The notes: generated from the sequence alone by a model not told the origin. Shown: positions 53,284-62,840, counted from the first letter of the stretch. The stretch is 64,000 bases of DNA from Pseudofrankia inefficax (GCF_000166135.1 NC_014666.1:372001-436000); one strand, 5' to 3'. Numbers and translations are program-made.

Positions 53284-54408
53284 GTGAGGGCCTCGGATCG
53301 CGACCGGACCGACAGCCACCGGGCCGACGGTGAGCCCACCGCCCGGCGAGGGCCAGCCGCCCGACCGGGGTCATCGGTGGCCAGGCAGGCATCGGAGGCC
53401 GGACGGGTAGCGGAGGCCAGACAGGGGCCATGGCTGCGCCGGCTGCACGTGGTGACCGGCAAGGGTGGCACCGGGAAGACGACGGTCGCCAGCGCGCTGG
53501 CGCTCGCCCTGGCGACCGGCGGGCAGCGGGTGCTGCTCACCGAGGTCGAGGGCCGCCAGCAGATCGCGCAGGTCTTCGACACGCCCCCGCTGGCCTACCG
53601 CGAGCGGCGGGTGGCCAGCGCCCCGGGCGGCGGCGAGGTGTACGCGCTCGCCGTCGACGCCGAGGAGGCGTTGCTCGAGTACCTGGAGATGTTCTACAAC
53701 CTGCGCGGCGCGGGGAAGGTCCTCGGCAAGATCGGCGCCATCGACTTCGCGACCACGATCGCTCCTGGCGTGCGGGACGTGCTGCTCACCGGCAAGATCA
53801 AGGAGGCGGTGAACCGCCCGGACGGTACCCGCCCGAGCGGCCTCGCCTATGACGCCGTCGTCCTGGACGCGCCGCCGACGGGCCGGGTGACCCGGTTTCT
53901 GAACGTCGCGCACGAGGTCGCCGGACTCGCGAAGATGGGGCCGATCCGGTCCCAGGCCGACGGCGTGCTCAAGGTGCTGCACTCCGGGCAGACCGCCGTG
54001 CACCTGGTGACGTTGCTGGAGGAGATGCCGGTCCAGGAGACCGTCGACGCGGTCGAGGAGCTGCGCGCCGCGAACCTCCCGGTCGGCGCGGTCGTCGTGA
54101 ACATGATCCGCCCGCCGATGCTCGGTCAGGCCGACCTGACCGCCGCCCGCGCCGGGACGCTCGATCTGGAGGAGCTCGCCGCCGGGATCAAGGAGACCGG
54201 CGTCGAGCCGACCGCCGAGCTGGTCGGCGAGCTCGCCCGGGAGGCCGCGCAGCACGCGGAGCGGGTCGCGCTGGAGGCGGCCCAGCGGATCGCGGTCGAG
54301 GCGCTGGACCGGCCGGTCTACGAGCTTCCGCTGGCGGCTGACGGGATGGACATGGGGATGCTCTATCGCTTCGCGGAGATGCTGCGCGCGCAGCGGATGG
54401 TCGCGTGA
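53284..54408 (+). CDS. ArsA-family ATPase (first of pair)
   Basis: The 374-residue cytosolic P-loop ATPase of the ArsA/GET3 type has a deviant Walker A KGGTGKTTVAS at about 58-68, the switch region LDAPPTGRVTRFL and a C-terminal VYELPLAADGMDMGML. The first 45 residues are a variable Arg-rich extension; the GTG at 53284 is the longest start, and a later one is possible. Two adjacent ArsA-like genes before wblA is a fixed actinobacterial arrangement (SCO3577-SCO3578). There is no arsenic-resistance context. It overlaps the second gene as GTGA. Confidence 0.9.
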   Translation: MRASDRDRTDSHRADGEPTARRGPAARPGSSVARQASEAGRVAEARQGPWLRRLHVVTGKGGTGKTTVASALALALATGGQRVLLTEVEGRQQIAQVFDTPPLAYRERRVASAPGGGEVYALAVDAEEALLEYLEMFYNLRGAGKVLGKIGAIDFATTIAPGVRDVLLTGKIKEAVNRPDGTRPSGLAYDAVVLDAPPTGRVTRFLNVAHEVAGLAKMGPIRSQADGVLKVLHSGQTAVHLVTLLEEMPVQETVDAVEELRAANLPVGAVVVNMIRPPMLGQADLTAARAGTLDLEELAAGIKETGVEPTAELVGELAREAAQHAERVALEAAQRIAVEALDRPVYELPLAADGMDMGMLYRFAEMLRAQRMVA

Positions 54409-55742
54409 GCCCGGCCGCGAACGGCGACGGCGGCCCGCCCGCGCGGCCGAAGCGGTCCGCGCCGCCCACCGGCCGGGCGAAGACCCCGGCGGCGAAGAAG
54501 CCAGCGACGAAGGGGACCGGTACCGCCAAGGAACGTTCGGGCAAGGACGAGCCGGCCCCCGTCGTCCGGATTCACGCGCGGGTGCGCCCGCAGCCGGCGG
54601 GAGTACCGCGCCTCGACATCGACGAGCTGCTGGCCACCGAGCGGATCATCGTCTGCTGCGGATCCGGCGGGGTGGGCAAGACGACGACCGCCGCCGCGCT
54701 CGCGTTGCGGGCCGCCGAGCAGGGCCGGGCCGTGGTCGTCCTGACGATCGACCCTGCGCGCCGGCTCGCGCAGTCGATGGGCCTCACCGAGCTGGACAAC
54801 ACCCCGCGGGAGGTGCTCGGTGTCGACCGGTCGGCCGGCGGGCGCCTCGACGCGATGATGCTGGACATGAAGCGGACGTTCGACGAGATCGTCCTGGCGC
54901 ACGCCACGCCGGACCGGGCGGAGCAGCTGCTCGCGAACCCCTTCTACCAGTCGCTGTCGTCGTCCTTCTCCGGCACGCAGGAGTACATGGCGATGGAGAA
55001 GCTGGGCCAGCTGGACGCGGCCGACGACTGGGACCTGATCGTCGTCGACACCCCGCCGACCCGCTCGGCCCTGGACTTCCTGGACGCCCCGAGCCGGCTG
55101 GGCGCGTTCCTGGACGGCCGGCTGCTGCGGCTGATGCTGGCGCCGGCGAAGGCGGGCGGGCGGGCGTACGCGAAGGTGCTCGGTGTCGGGTTCGGCGTGT
55201 TCACCAGGGTGCTGACCAAGGTCATCGGAACCCAGCTGCTGACCGACCTCAGCCAGTTCGTGACGGCGCTGGAGACGATGTTCGGCGGTTTCCGCCAGCG
55301 GGCGGAGAAGACCTACCGCCTGCTCGGCGCTCCCGGTACGTCGTTCGTCGTGGTCGCGGCCCCCGAGGTCGCGGCGCTGCGGGAGGCGAGCTACTTCGTC
55401 GACCGGCTCGACGCGGACGGCATGCCCCTGGCCGGCCTGGTGATCAACCGGATGCACCAGAGCGACGGCAGGGTGCTGACGACGGAGCGGAGCCTGGCCG
55501 CCGCGGAGAACCTGACCGAGCACGGGGAGCATCCGCTGGCAGCCGCGGTGCTTCGGGTGCACGCGGACCGGCTGCGGCTGGCGGAGCGGGAGTCGAGGCT
55601 GCGCGAGCGGTTCACCTCGGTCCACCCCGACACGCCTCTGGTCGAGGTCGAGGCGCTGGCCGAGGACGTCCATGACCTGGCCGGCCTGCGCGAGATCGGC
55701 GATGCGCTCGCGGGTGACGTGCGTCTCACTCGCGCGATCTGA
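54405..55742 (+). CDS. ArsA-family ATPase (second of pair)
   Basis: The 445-residue partner has a Lys/Ala/Pro-rich N-terminus (about 1-70), then VCCGSGGVGKTTTAAALAL (P-loop near 80-95), DPARRLAQSMGL and VVDTPPTRSALDFLDAP (switch II). Membrane-targeting-type helices lie around 235-300. Its Streptomyces counterpart (SCO3578) influences sporulation and antibiotic output. It probably forms a heterodimer with the first ArsA, since the two genes overlap by four bases (inference). The end converges on wblA. Confidence 0.92.
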   Translation: MSPAANGDGGPPARPKRSAPPTGRAKTPAAKKPATKGTGTAKERSGKDEPAPVVRIHARVRPQPAGVPRLDIDELLATERIIVCCGSGGVGKTTTAAALALRAAEQGRAVVVLTIDPARRLAQSMGLTELDNTPREVLGVDRSAGGRLDAMMLDMKRTFDEIVLAHATPDRAEQLLANPFYQSLSSSFSGTQEYMAMEKLGQLDAADDWDLIVVDTPPTRSALDFLDAPSRLGAFLDGRLLRLMLAPAKAGGRAYAKVLGVGFGVFTRVLTKVIGTQLLTDLSQFVTALETMFGGFRQRAEKTYRLLGAPGTSFVVVAAPEVAALREASYFVDRLDADGMPLAGLVINRMHQSDGRVLTTERSLAAAENLTEHGEHPLAAAVLRVHADRLRLAERESRLRERFTSVHPDTPLVEVEALAEDVHDLAGLREIGDALAGDVRLTRAI

Positions 55743-55907
55743 GAAACCTGGCGCCCGCCTGACTCAAACGTGTTATTGCGTCGGCGGCGCATTTGTGAAT
55801 TGTCCGCGCACGGCTACTTACGGTGAGCAGTCTCGCGGACGTGCCCCCGGATCCCGCGCGCGACGCTGCGCCGGGGTCCGTCGGGACGGTGTTCGGGCGT
55901 GGTGCTG

Positions 55908-56264
55908 TCAGCCGGTCGAGGTGGTCCGGTGGTCCGCCTGGGCGTCAGCGAGCAGCTTCCGCCAGGAGCGGACGTCCGGGCGGCGTCGCAGCAGCGCGCG
56001 GCGTTCCCGTTCGGTCATGCCACCCCACACGCCGAACTCGACGTGATTGTCGAGGGCGTCGGCGAGGCACTGGGTCCGCACGAGGCAGCCGAAGCAGCGG
56101 GTCTTCACCCGGTTCTGCGCGGCGCCCTGCACGAACAGCTCATCCGGGTCGACGTCGCGACACGCGGCGAGCGCGGTCCAGTCGCCATCGGCGATGCCGC
56201 TGACGAGACGGGTGGTTCCGCCACGGCGAGCCGTGGAGACGGCCGGAGTTGGGCTTCTGGTCAT
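55908..56264 (-). CDS. wblA: WhiB-family Fe-S regulator WblA (WhiB4 type)
   Basis: The 118-residue Wbl protein has four Fe-S cluster cysteines C35, C57, C60 and C66 and the GVWGGMTERERRALLRR motif (78-93). The segment DELFVQGAAQ and the tail RPDVRSWRKLL match the WblA/WhiB4 group. In Streptomyces WblA represses antibiotic genes and is needed for sporulation; in mycobacteria WhiB4 is a redox sensor. The position between ArsA pair and class A PBP supports the assignment. ATG 56264 follows an AGGCAGG site. The upstream gap is long, as usual for regulated wblA. Confidence 0.94.
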   Translation of the reverse strand: MTRSPTPAVSTARRGGTTRLVSGIADGDWTALAACRDVDPDELFVQGAAQNRVKTRCFGCLVRTQCLADALDNHVEFGVWGGMTERERRALLRRRPDVRSWRKLLADAQADHRTTSTG

Positions 56265-56882
56265 GCCACCTGCCTTTCGAGAGAGACCGTGGTCAAGGGA
56301 CCCGTGCGGGTGACGTGGCGTCGTTGGCGTCGTGCGAAACCGTACGGAGTGCGGTGGCCACGGCACAGACCCCACTCGGGTGGTTATCTGGATGACTAGT
56401 CCGGGCCATTGATGTCGAACCAGACTGTAGGTCCGTCGATGACATCCACGTGTCGTTCGTGTGACAGGACGGTCCTGTTCTGAGTTCGTTCGTTTCTCGC
56501 CTGTTGCCTCACCTCCCACCGGTCTCGTCGGCGCTGCCTCGGTGGCACGTCCGGGCGTTGACCTGCCCGAATGCACACCGTCGGCGACCGGTCGACCGCC
56601 GACGCGGGCGCCGGGGACGCGGTTCGTGACCGGCCGGCGGCCGTTGGGCGCAAGGTGTTGATTGCCGCGGAATGGGGGTGAGACCGCCGCGGCGTGCCGT
56701 CGCGAGCGTGCGCGCGTCACTGGTTGGACAGTCGGGCGAGGTAACCTCAGCCCGCCGCCCGCTGGCAGCGCGCGCCACTGGTCCGTGCATGGGTGGAACG
56801 ATGAGGCCTGCGGACGTCGATGGGCAAGTGGTGTGCATCCGTGGGGGATCGGTCTGGGGGGCGGACGGAGGTTCCGAACCAT
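56265..56882. other. Divergent region wblA/PBP
   Basis: About 618 bases lie between the divergent starts of wblA and the PBP gene, some of it (56340-56500) clearly less GC-rich than coding DNA. I see no gene. It should hold both promoters and regulator sites for wblA. Confidence 0.55.
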
Positions 56883-59363
56883 GTGGGCACACGCGTGAAG
56901 CCCCGCGCGAAGACCGGCGGCAGTTCTCAACGCCCGGTCCGCGCTGATCGACGGGTCACTATTCGACGCCTTTCCGGCGCGCTGTTCGCAAGTGCCGCCG
57001 CCGGCCTCGTCATCGCGCTTCTCGCGGCGCCGTTCGTCGGACTGGTCGGCATTTCGGCGAAGTCCGGGGCCGATGAGTTTCTTGCCCTGCCGGAGAATCT
57101 GACCGTCGGCCCACTGGTCGAGCCGTCGACGATTCTCGACGCCCGCGGCAACGTCATCGCGACCCTCGTCGGCGACCAGTACCGCGAGGTCGTGCCGCTG
57201 TCGCAGGTGCCGCAGGTGATGCGCAACGCCATCATCGACATCGAGGACGCGCGTTTTTACCAGCATTCCGGCGTCGACTACAAGGGCATGATCCGCGCCT
57301 ACGTCGCCAACCGGAACAACGGTTCGGTCACCCAGGGCGCGAGCACAATCACCCAGCAGTACGTGAAGAACGTCCTGCTGCAGGCGGCGACCACTCCGGA
57401 GGAACGCAAGGCGGCGACCGCCCAGACCGTCGACCGGAAGCTGCGCGAGGCGCGGTACGCGCTCTACCTCGACCAGCACCTGCCCAAGGACAAGATTCTC
57501 GAGGGCTACCTGAACATCGCCTACTTCGGTGACGGGGCCTATGGCATTCAGGCCGCCGCCAAGCGGTACTTCAACGTCGATGTCTCCCAGCTGACGCTGC
57601 CGCAGGCCGCGATGCTCGCCGGGCTGGTGAAGAATCCGACGGCCTATGACCCGATCCAGCACCCCCAGTCCGCCCAGGATCGGCGCGGCCTCGTCCTGGA
57701 CGCCATGCAGACACACGGCCACATCAGCGCCGCCGACCTCGTGGCCGCGAAGGCGGCCCCGCTCGGGCTCAACCTGCGGCCGCACTCGGCGGACTCCTGC
57801 GCCGACTCGACCACGCCGTTCTTCTGTGACCAGATCCGGCAGATGCTGCTGGCCGACCGGACCTTCGCGCCGAGCAGCGAGGCAGCCAGCAAGCTGCTGT
57901 TCGACGGCGGGCTGACCATCCACACGACGCTTGACCCGGTGGCGCAGGCGGCAGCCGACTCGTCCGCCCGCACGATCGTGCCACCGGGCAACCGGGTCGC
58001 CGCGGGTGTGGCGATGGTGCAGCCGGGTACCGGCGCCGTGCTCGCGCTGACCGAGAACCGCGACTACGGCTCGACCGACGACGGCCAGCCGCCGGCGACG
58101 ACGACCGACTTCGTGCACACGAAGGAGGTCTACCCGACCAAGGAGACGTCGTTCTCGCCCGGCTCGACGTTCAAGATGTTCGCGCTCGCCTCGGCGCTGG
58201 AGCAGGGGCTGCCGCTGTCGACGACGTTCATGTCGCCGGCCTGCTACCACTCCGACCAGTTCCCCAACCCCAAGCCGAACGACTGCTATGCGAACGCCGA
58301 CCCGAGCGAGGCCGGGCCCTACTCGCTGACCACCGCGACCTGGAACTCGGTCAACACCTACTACGTGCAGCTCGAGCAGAAGATCGGCGTTCTGAAGATC
58401 GCAGAGATGGCCCGCCGGCTCGGCGTGAGCTCGTGTCGGGTGCAGCCGCAGACCGCCAACCTGCAGACCAACTCGCCCTGCCACAAGTTCGAGGGGGTCG
58501 GCTCGGTCGACGGCTCGTTCGTGATCGGCTCGAACGAGATCAGCACGCTGGACCTGGCCACCGCGTACGCGACGATCGCCGCGCACGGCGAGCGCTGTGA
58601 CCCGGTGTTCATCACCTCGATCACCCAGCAGATCGGCGGCGCGGACCGCCTGGTGAACTACACCAAGCCGGGCAGCTGCGAGCAGGTCCTCAACCCGACG
58701 GTCGCCGACACCGTGACCTCGGTGCTCGAAGGCGTGATCAGCCATGGCACCGCGACCGCCAACGGGCAGATCGGCCGCCCGGCCGCCGGCAAGACCGGTA
58801 CCGCCGAGGACTTCACCACCGCCTCGTTCGTCGGCTTCGTCCCGCAGCTGGCCACGGCGGTCACCCTGGCCGACCCGCGCGGCCCGCAGTCCCATCCGCT
58901 GCGCAACGTCCTGGGCTACGCGCACGTCTACGGCGGCGACCTACCGACGAAGATCTGGTCGAGCACGATGCGCCAGACCCTCGACGGGCTGAAGCTCCCG
59001 GTCGAGGCGCTGCCGCCACCGGACAACACCCAGCCGGTGCTGCCGAACGTGGTCGTGCCGAACGTCGTCGGCGCGCTCGCCCCGGCCGCGGTGGCGTTCC
59101 TCCAGTCGCAGGGATTCTCGGCCCAGGTCCGGGGGAACCCGAACAGCGTCGTGCTGCTGCAGTACCCGTCGGCGGGCAGCCAGGTTCCCGCCGGGCAGAC
59201 GATCGCGCTGGTCACGCCCGGCGGCTCCATCGCCGGCCTGGCCGCGCTGGACCCCGGCGGGACCCAGACCCAGGGCCAGGACCCGAGCCAGAACCCGACT
59301 CCGCCGGCCGGTACCGGCACCGGCCGGCGAGGCGGTCGGCCCCCGACCGCGAACTCCGGCTAG
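56883..59363 (+). CDS. Class A penicillin-binding protein with PASTA domain
   Basis: This bifunctional peptidoglycan synthase (826 residues) has an N-terminal membrane anchor (about 32-55). A GT51 transglycosylase domain follows with EDARFYQHSGVDYKG and QGASTITQQYVKNVLL. The transpeptidase has S428-TFK, a SVN motif and K637-TG. One PASTA domain follows (VVVPNVVGALAPAAVAFLQ), then a Gly/Pro/Gln-rich tail. It makes glycan strands and crosslinks, and PASTA binds cell-wall muropeptides. The GTG at 56883 has GGAGG 11 bases upstream; an ATG at 56820 is possible. It adjoins wblA as in Streptomyces (SCO3580). Confidence 0.95.
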   Translation: MGTRVKPRAKTGGSSQRPVRADRRVTIRRLSGALFASAAAGLVIALLAAPFVGLVGISAKSGADEFLALPENLTVGPLVEPSTILDARGNVIATLVGDQYREVVPLSQVPQVMRNAIIDIEDARFYQHSGVDYKGMIRAYVANRNNGSVTQGASTITQQYVKNVLLQAATTPEERKAATAQTVDRKLREARYALYLDQHLPKDKILEGYLNIAYFGDGAYGIQAAAKRYFNVDVSQLTLPQAAMLAGLVKNPTAYDPIQHPQSAQDRRGLVLDAMQTHGHISAADLVAAKAAPLGLNLRPHSADSCADSTTPFFCDQIRQMLLADRTFAPSSEAASKLLFDGGLTIHTTLDPVAQAAADSSARTIVPPGNRVAAGVAMVQPGTGAVLALTENRDYGSTDDGQPPATTTDFVHTKEVYPTKETSFSPGSTFKMFALASALEQGLPLSTTFMSPACYHSDQFPNPKPNDCYANADPSEAGPYSLTTATWNSVNTYYVQLEQKIGVLKIAEMARRLGVSSCRVQPQTANLQTNSPCHKFEGVGSVDGSFVIGSNEISTLDLATAYATIAAHGERCDPVFITSITQQIGGADRLVNYTKPGSCEQVLNPTVADTVTSVLEGVISHGTATANGQIGRPAAGKTGTAEDFTTASFVGFVPQLATAVTLADPRGPQSHPLRNVLGYAHVYGGDLPTKIWSSTMRQTLDGLKLPVEALPPPDNTQPVLPNVVVPNVVGALAPAAVAFLQSQGFSAQVRGNPNSVVLLQYPSAGSQVPAGQTIALVTPGGSIAGLAALDPGGTQTQGQDPSQNPTPPAGTGTGRRGGRPPTANSG

Positions 59364-59413
59364 GAGACCGCCGTCCGGGGCCGGACCGGTCGCGCCGAGC
59401 GAGGCCCGTGGCG

Positions 59414-59869
59414 TCAGGCCGTCAGCCGCGCCTTGACGAGGCCGGCGACCTTGCCGCCGTCGGCGCGGCCGGCGACGATCGCCTGCACGGCCTTCATGGC
59501 CGGGCCGATCGCCTTCGGCCCGGCGAAGTCGCCGTCGGCGAGCACCTTGTCGACGATCGCGGCGAGCTCGTCGTCGCCGAGCTGCTTCGGCAGGTAGTCG
59601 GCCAGGACCTCGCCCTCGGAGCGCTCCCGGGCGGCCTGCTCGGCGCGGCCGGCGCCTGCGTAGGCGTCGGCAGCCTCGCGGCGCTTGCGGACCTCCCGGG
59701 TCAGCACCTTCTCCACTTCGTCGTCGGTGAGCTCGTGGGCCGACTTGCCGGCCACCTCGGCTTCCTTCACCGCCGAGATCGCGAGTCGCAGCGTCGACGT
59801 CCGCAGCTCGTCCCGGGCCTTCATCGCCGTCGTCAGGTCGGCGCGCAGCCGCTCCTTCAAGGTGTTCAT
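59414..59869 (-). CDS. GatB/YqeY-domain protein
   Basis: The 151-residue protein is a YqeY-like domain related to the tail of GatB, the tRNA-dependent amidotransferase. It has MNTLKERLRADLTTAMKARD, LTREVRKRREAADAYAGAGR, the YLPKQLGDDEL segment and the C-terminal GKVAGLVKARL. Stand-alone YqeY proteins have no known activity but may act on tRNA. It is convergent with the PBP gene and divergent from the phosphoesterase. Confidence 0.92.
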   Translation of the reverse strand: MNTLKERLRADLTTAMKARDELRTSTLRLAISAVKEAEVAGKSAHELTDDEVEKVLTREVRKRREAADAYAGAGRAEQAARERSEGEVLADYLPKQLGDDELAAIVDKVLADGDFAGPKAIGPAMKAVQAIVAGRADGGKVAGLVKARLTA

Positions 59870-60019
59870 GATTCCCGCAGCCTAGGTTCGTGCCCGAAGT
59901 CTGGTCACCTTCATTTTCGCCGCGGCCGCGGCGGGCGGCAGCGCGCAGGCCGGTTCGCGCGATGGCGGCCGGTCCGACCGCCCCCGGTTGGAGCGGCGAC
60001 GGTGGGTGAGACTGGACGA

Positions 60020-60958
60020 ATGCGAGGAGAAACGCGGACAGTCTGGCCAGCGGCGCGCCGGGTGGCCGGCGGGCTGGCGTTGCTGGGGGCCGCCACCGTC
60101 GGGTACGGCGTGTACGAGCGGGACGCCTACACGCTGACCAGGCGGGAGGTGCCCATCCTCGCTCCGGGCGCGGCTCCGCTGCGCCTCCTGCACCTGTCCG
60201 ACCTGCACGTGACGCCCGGTCAGACCCGCAAGTTCGACTGGCTGGGGGAGCTCGGCCGGCTGGTGCCCGACCTGGTCGCCATGACCGGCGACGTGCTGTC
60301 GCACCAGGACTCGTCCGCGCCGCTGCGCCGGGCACTCGCGCCGCTGTACGCCTTCCCCGGGGTCTTCATCCCGGGCAACAACGACTACTACGTGCCGAAG
60401 CCGCGCAGCCCGCACCACTACTTCAAACGCCACCCCGGCGGCCCGCACAAGGGGCCGGCGCTGGACTGGGACGGTTTCGCCAAGGACCTCGTCGCGGACT
60501 CCGGCTGGCGCGACATGACCCACGTGCACGACGTCCTCACGATCGGCGGGCGGCGCCTGGACGTCCGCGGGGTCGACGACGCCCGGTCACGGCGGGACCG
60601 GGTGGCCCTGGTGGCCGGTCCGCCCGAGCCGGGGGCCGACGTCGTGCTCGGCCTCTCGCACACGCCCGAGCCGCGGGTCCTGGACGCCTTCACGGCCGAC
60701 GGCGTGCAGCTGACGCTGTCCGGGCACACCCACGGCGGCCAGATCCGGCTGCCGTTCGTCGGGGCGCTGGTCACCAACTGCGGCCTGGACCCCAGCCGGG
60801 CCCGCGGCCTGTCCCGGTGGAGCGCCGCCGGCCCGGACGGCGCGCAGCGGATGTCCTGGCTGCACGTCTCGGCCGGTCTCGGCACGTCGCCGTACGCGCC
60901 CATCCGCCTCGGCTGTCGCCCCGAGGCGACCCTGCTCACCCTCGTCCCCGCCAGGTAG
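60020..60958 (+). CDS. Membrane-anchored metallophosphoesterase (YkuE-like)
   Basis: The 312-residue protein has an N-terminal membrane segment (about 14-31) and a calcineurin-like domain with LLHLSDLHV (Asp61, His63), MTGDVLS, PGNNDYY, LSHTPEP and SGHTHGGQIRLP. The order of metal ligands matches the YkuE group, which attacks phospholipid or other phosphoesters. The ATG at 60020 gives a clean anchor. Its partner gene is unknown. It precedes tRNA-Pro by 87 bp. Confidence 0.92.
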   Translation: MRGETRTVWPAARRVAGGLALLGAATVGYGVYERDAYTLTRREVPILAPGAAPLRLLHLSDLHVTPGQTRKFDWLGELGRLVPDLVAMTGDVLSHQDSSAPLRRALAPLYAFPGVFIPGNNDYYVPKPRSPHHYFKRHPGGPHKGPALDWDGFAKDLVADSGWRDMTHVHDVLTIGGRRLDVRGVDDARSRRDRVALVAGPPEPGADVVLGLSHTPEPRVLDAFTADGVQLTLSGHTHGGQIRLPFVGALVTNCGLDPSRARGLSRWSAAGPDGAQRMSWLHVSAGLGTSPYAPIRLGCRPEATLLTLVPAR

Positions 60959-61045
60959 ATCGCCGCGGGAATGGGTGGGCCAAGTCGGCGCGACCCATCG
61001 GCCTGGACCCAGGATCCATCGGGTATGCTGACCATCGTTGGTCAG

Positions 61046-61122
61046 CGGGGTGTGGCGCAGCTTGGTAGCGCGCTACGTTCGGGACGTAGAGGCCGTGGGT
61101 TCGAATCCCGCCACCCCGACCA
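61046..61122 (+). tRNA. tRNA-Pro (anticodon CGG)
   Basis: The 77-base gene has acceptor stem CGGGGTG/CACCCCG with an encoded ACCA end. The anticodon stem CTACG/CGTAG carries loop TTCGGGA. The T-arm contains GTGGG-TTCGAATC. The anticodon CGG reads CCG, the main Pro codon in this GC-rich DNA. Confidence 0.97.
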
Positions 61123-61160
61123 GCAAAGGATCGCGATCATCGGTCGCGGTCCTTTTTGCT
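61122..61160 (+). terminator. Terminator immediately after tRNA-Pro
   Basis: AGCAAAGGA (from 61122) pairs with TCCTTTTTGCT (to 61160), with GCGA/TCGC inside. The stem begins at the last base of the tRNA and includes a T5 run, so it ends the tRNA transcript. Confidence 0.8.
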
Positions 61161-61221
61161 GTTCGGGGCCCAGTTCCGGTGATCCTGCGGGCCGTGGCTC
61201 GTCGTGGGTCACAATCCCGGC

Positions 61222-61833
61222 ATGAGCCTGGCATTTCTGGTGACCTCGTTGGCGATCGTGGCGACGCCGGGGACCGGGGTGGTGCTGACCGTCGCGGCCG
61301 GCCTGCGCTCGGGGCGACGGGTGGCGGTGGTGACCGCGCTGGGGTGCACGCTGGGGATCGTGCCGCATCTCGCGGCGGCGGTCACCGGGACGGCGGCCCT
61401 GCTGCGGGCCGGCGGCCTCGCGTTCGAAGGACTGAAGATCGCGGGCGTGTGCTACCTGCTGTACATGGCCTGGTCGACCTGGCGTGACCAGGGGATTCTG
61501 GCCGTCGACGAAAGCGGGCCGCCGGTGTCGACGGCGCGGACCATCGGAAACGCGGTCCTGGCCAACCTGCTGAACCCGAAGCTGACCTTGTTCTTCTTCG
61601 CGTTCCTGCCCCAGTTCGTCAACCAGGGCGGCGCGGGCGCGACGACGCGGATGGTGGCGCTCGGCGGCATGTTCATGGCCATGACCCTGGTGGTGTTCAT
61701 CGGCTATGGCCTCTTCGCCAGCTACCTGCGCCGCCACCTGATCGACCGGCCGAACGCCGTCCGGCGGCTCCAGCGCTTCTTCTCGCTCAGCTACCTCGGC
61801 CTCGGCGCCAAACTCGCCACCACCCACCGCTGA
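61222..61833 (+). CDS. LysE/RhtB-family exporter
   Basis: The 203-residue membrane protein has the LysE fold with six hydrophobic segments. The N-terminal [19 protein letters not shown] has the conserved helix-1 Pro. [19 protein letters not shown] segment near 115-133 is the family signature. Members export amino acids or homoserine lactones; the substrate is unknown. The ATG at 61222 gives the typical start; an in-frame codon at 61204 is earlier. Confidence 0.9.
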   Translation: MSLAFLVTSLAIVATPGTGVVLTVAAGLRSGRRVAVVTALGCTLGIVPHLAAAVTGTAALLRAGGLAFEGLKIAGVCYLLYMAWSTWRDQGILAVDESGPPVSTARTIGNAVLANLLNPKLTLFFFAFLPQFVNQGGAGATTRMVALGGMFMAMTLVVFIGYGLFASYLRRHLIDRPNAVRRLQRFFSLSYLGLGAKLATTHR

Positions 61834-61855
61834 TCGCGCCGGCCGGAAACCGCTC

Positions 61856-61932
61856 ATGATCGCCGTTTCGGCCCTCGGATGGTCGCAAAACGGCGCGGAC
61901 GACGACCACCGCAGGGCTCACACGGCGATCAT
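61856..61932. repeat. 77-bp palindromic intergenic element, copy C
   Basis: The arms 61856-61876 and 61912-61932 match at 17 of 21 positions around a 35-base centre. CGCTC before and GAGCG after extend the symmetry to 61851-61937. The left arm ATGATCGCCGTTTCGGCCCT differs from copy A at one base. It sits between the convergent LysE and lipoprotein genes. Confidence 0.85.
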
Positions 61933-61970
61933 GAGCGGAGAAACGCGATCAAGGGCGCCCGGGGGCGCGC

Positions 61971-62840
61971 CTAACTGGTGGGGGCGGGGAGGAAGGTGAA
62001 CAGGACCATCACGCGCCACGGGGTGAAGGTGTCGTCGCCCGCGTAGTTGATGTAGATCGGGTAGTTGTCCTGCCTCGTCGTGCCCGATGTCAGGTACGGC
62101 GACGGCGGGACGGTGAGAGTCGCGTGACCGGTCGCGTCCAGGGTTGCTTCGGCCGTGTCGAAGGCGAAGCTGGAGTCGTTAGTGACCTTCCCGGTCGGGA
62201 TGCCAGTCACGCCCGGGATCGGGCTCACCTGTATGTCGACGGTGATCGGCTGTCCCCAGACGACGGTGCCGCCCGGTACCGACGCGGTGATCGTGACGTT
62301 GGTGACGTCGATCTTGCCCGTGTCATGGGCCGGCTGGTAGCTGGCGTCGCCGCTGTAGTCGTAGGTGAACGTGTGCCGGCCGGGCGCGAGCGTGAGGTTG
62401 AAGTGGCCGCCGTAGTACCCGTCGGTCGGGTCGTAGGCGACGTTCACCTGGCCGATCAGGGTGCTTCCCTCGTGGATGAGGAACGTGCCGGTCAGCGCGG
62501 GGTTGGTGCTACCGCCGTACGGGATGACGCCCACGGAGAAGACGCCGTTCGAGTAGTTGCCGCCGAGGTAGACCGCCTTGCGGCTGTCAGCCGTCGGCGT
62601 CGGCGATGTGGATGCGGTGCTCCCGGTCGACGTCGGCTTGACGGTCGGGGTCGGCGTGGTCGCCGGGGTGCTGGTCGACGGGGTGGGCGTCGGGGACGAG
62701 GTGGCGACCGGGCCGCTGCCACCGGGGCCGGGGCCGGTCAGCGCGCAGCCCGTAAGCAGGGCGGCGCAGGTCGCGGCGGCGGCGACGCTGACCGCCGTCA
62801 GCCGGGCGTTCCGCTGGCGCGTGAGACGTCGCGACCGCAT
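61971..62840 (-). CDS. Lipoprotein with bacterial Ig-like domains
   Basis: The 289-residue exported protein has a signal peptide with lipobox LLTGC (Cys32). A Thr/Ser/Pro-rich spacer (about 42-88) likely crosses the peptidoglycan. Beta-rich Ig-like (Big_3-type) domains follow, with GTFLIHEGSTLIGQVNV and the repeated pattern G-H-x-L-T-V/F-T-Y (GRHTFTYDYSGDASYQPAHD; GHATLTVP). It would display surface domains; ligands are unknown. ATG 62840 has GGAGGT upstream. Confidence 0.85.
   Translation of the reverse strand: MRSRRLTRQRNARLTAVSVAAAATCAALLTGCALTGPGPGGSGPVATSSPTPTPSTSTPATTPTPTVKPTSTGSTASTSPTPTADSRKAVYLGGNYSNGVFSVGVIPYGGSTNPALTGTFLIHEGSTLIGQVNVAYDPTDGYYGGHFNLTLAPGRHTFTYDYSGDASYQPAHDTGKIDVTNVTITASVPGGTVVWGQPITVDIQVSPIPGVTGIPTGKVTNDSSFAFDTAEATLDATGHATLTVPPSPYLTSGTTRQDNYPIYINYAGDDTFTPWRVMVLFTFLPAPTS

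Noticed and set aside
53284-55742. Arsenic resistance operon
   Set aside because: The two ArsA-like ATPases have no arsB, arsC, arsR or arsD nearby, and the locus matches a conserved developmental neighbourhood.
55908-58925. 1005-codon open frame antisense to the PBP and continuing through wblA
   Set aside because: Only its last part (wblA) is real. The rest is an open frame created by high GC at third positions of the PBP gene; it has no family resemblance and is Arg/Gly/Val-rich.
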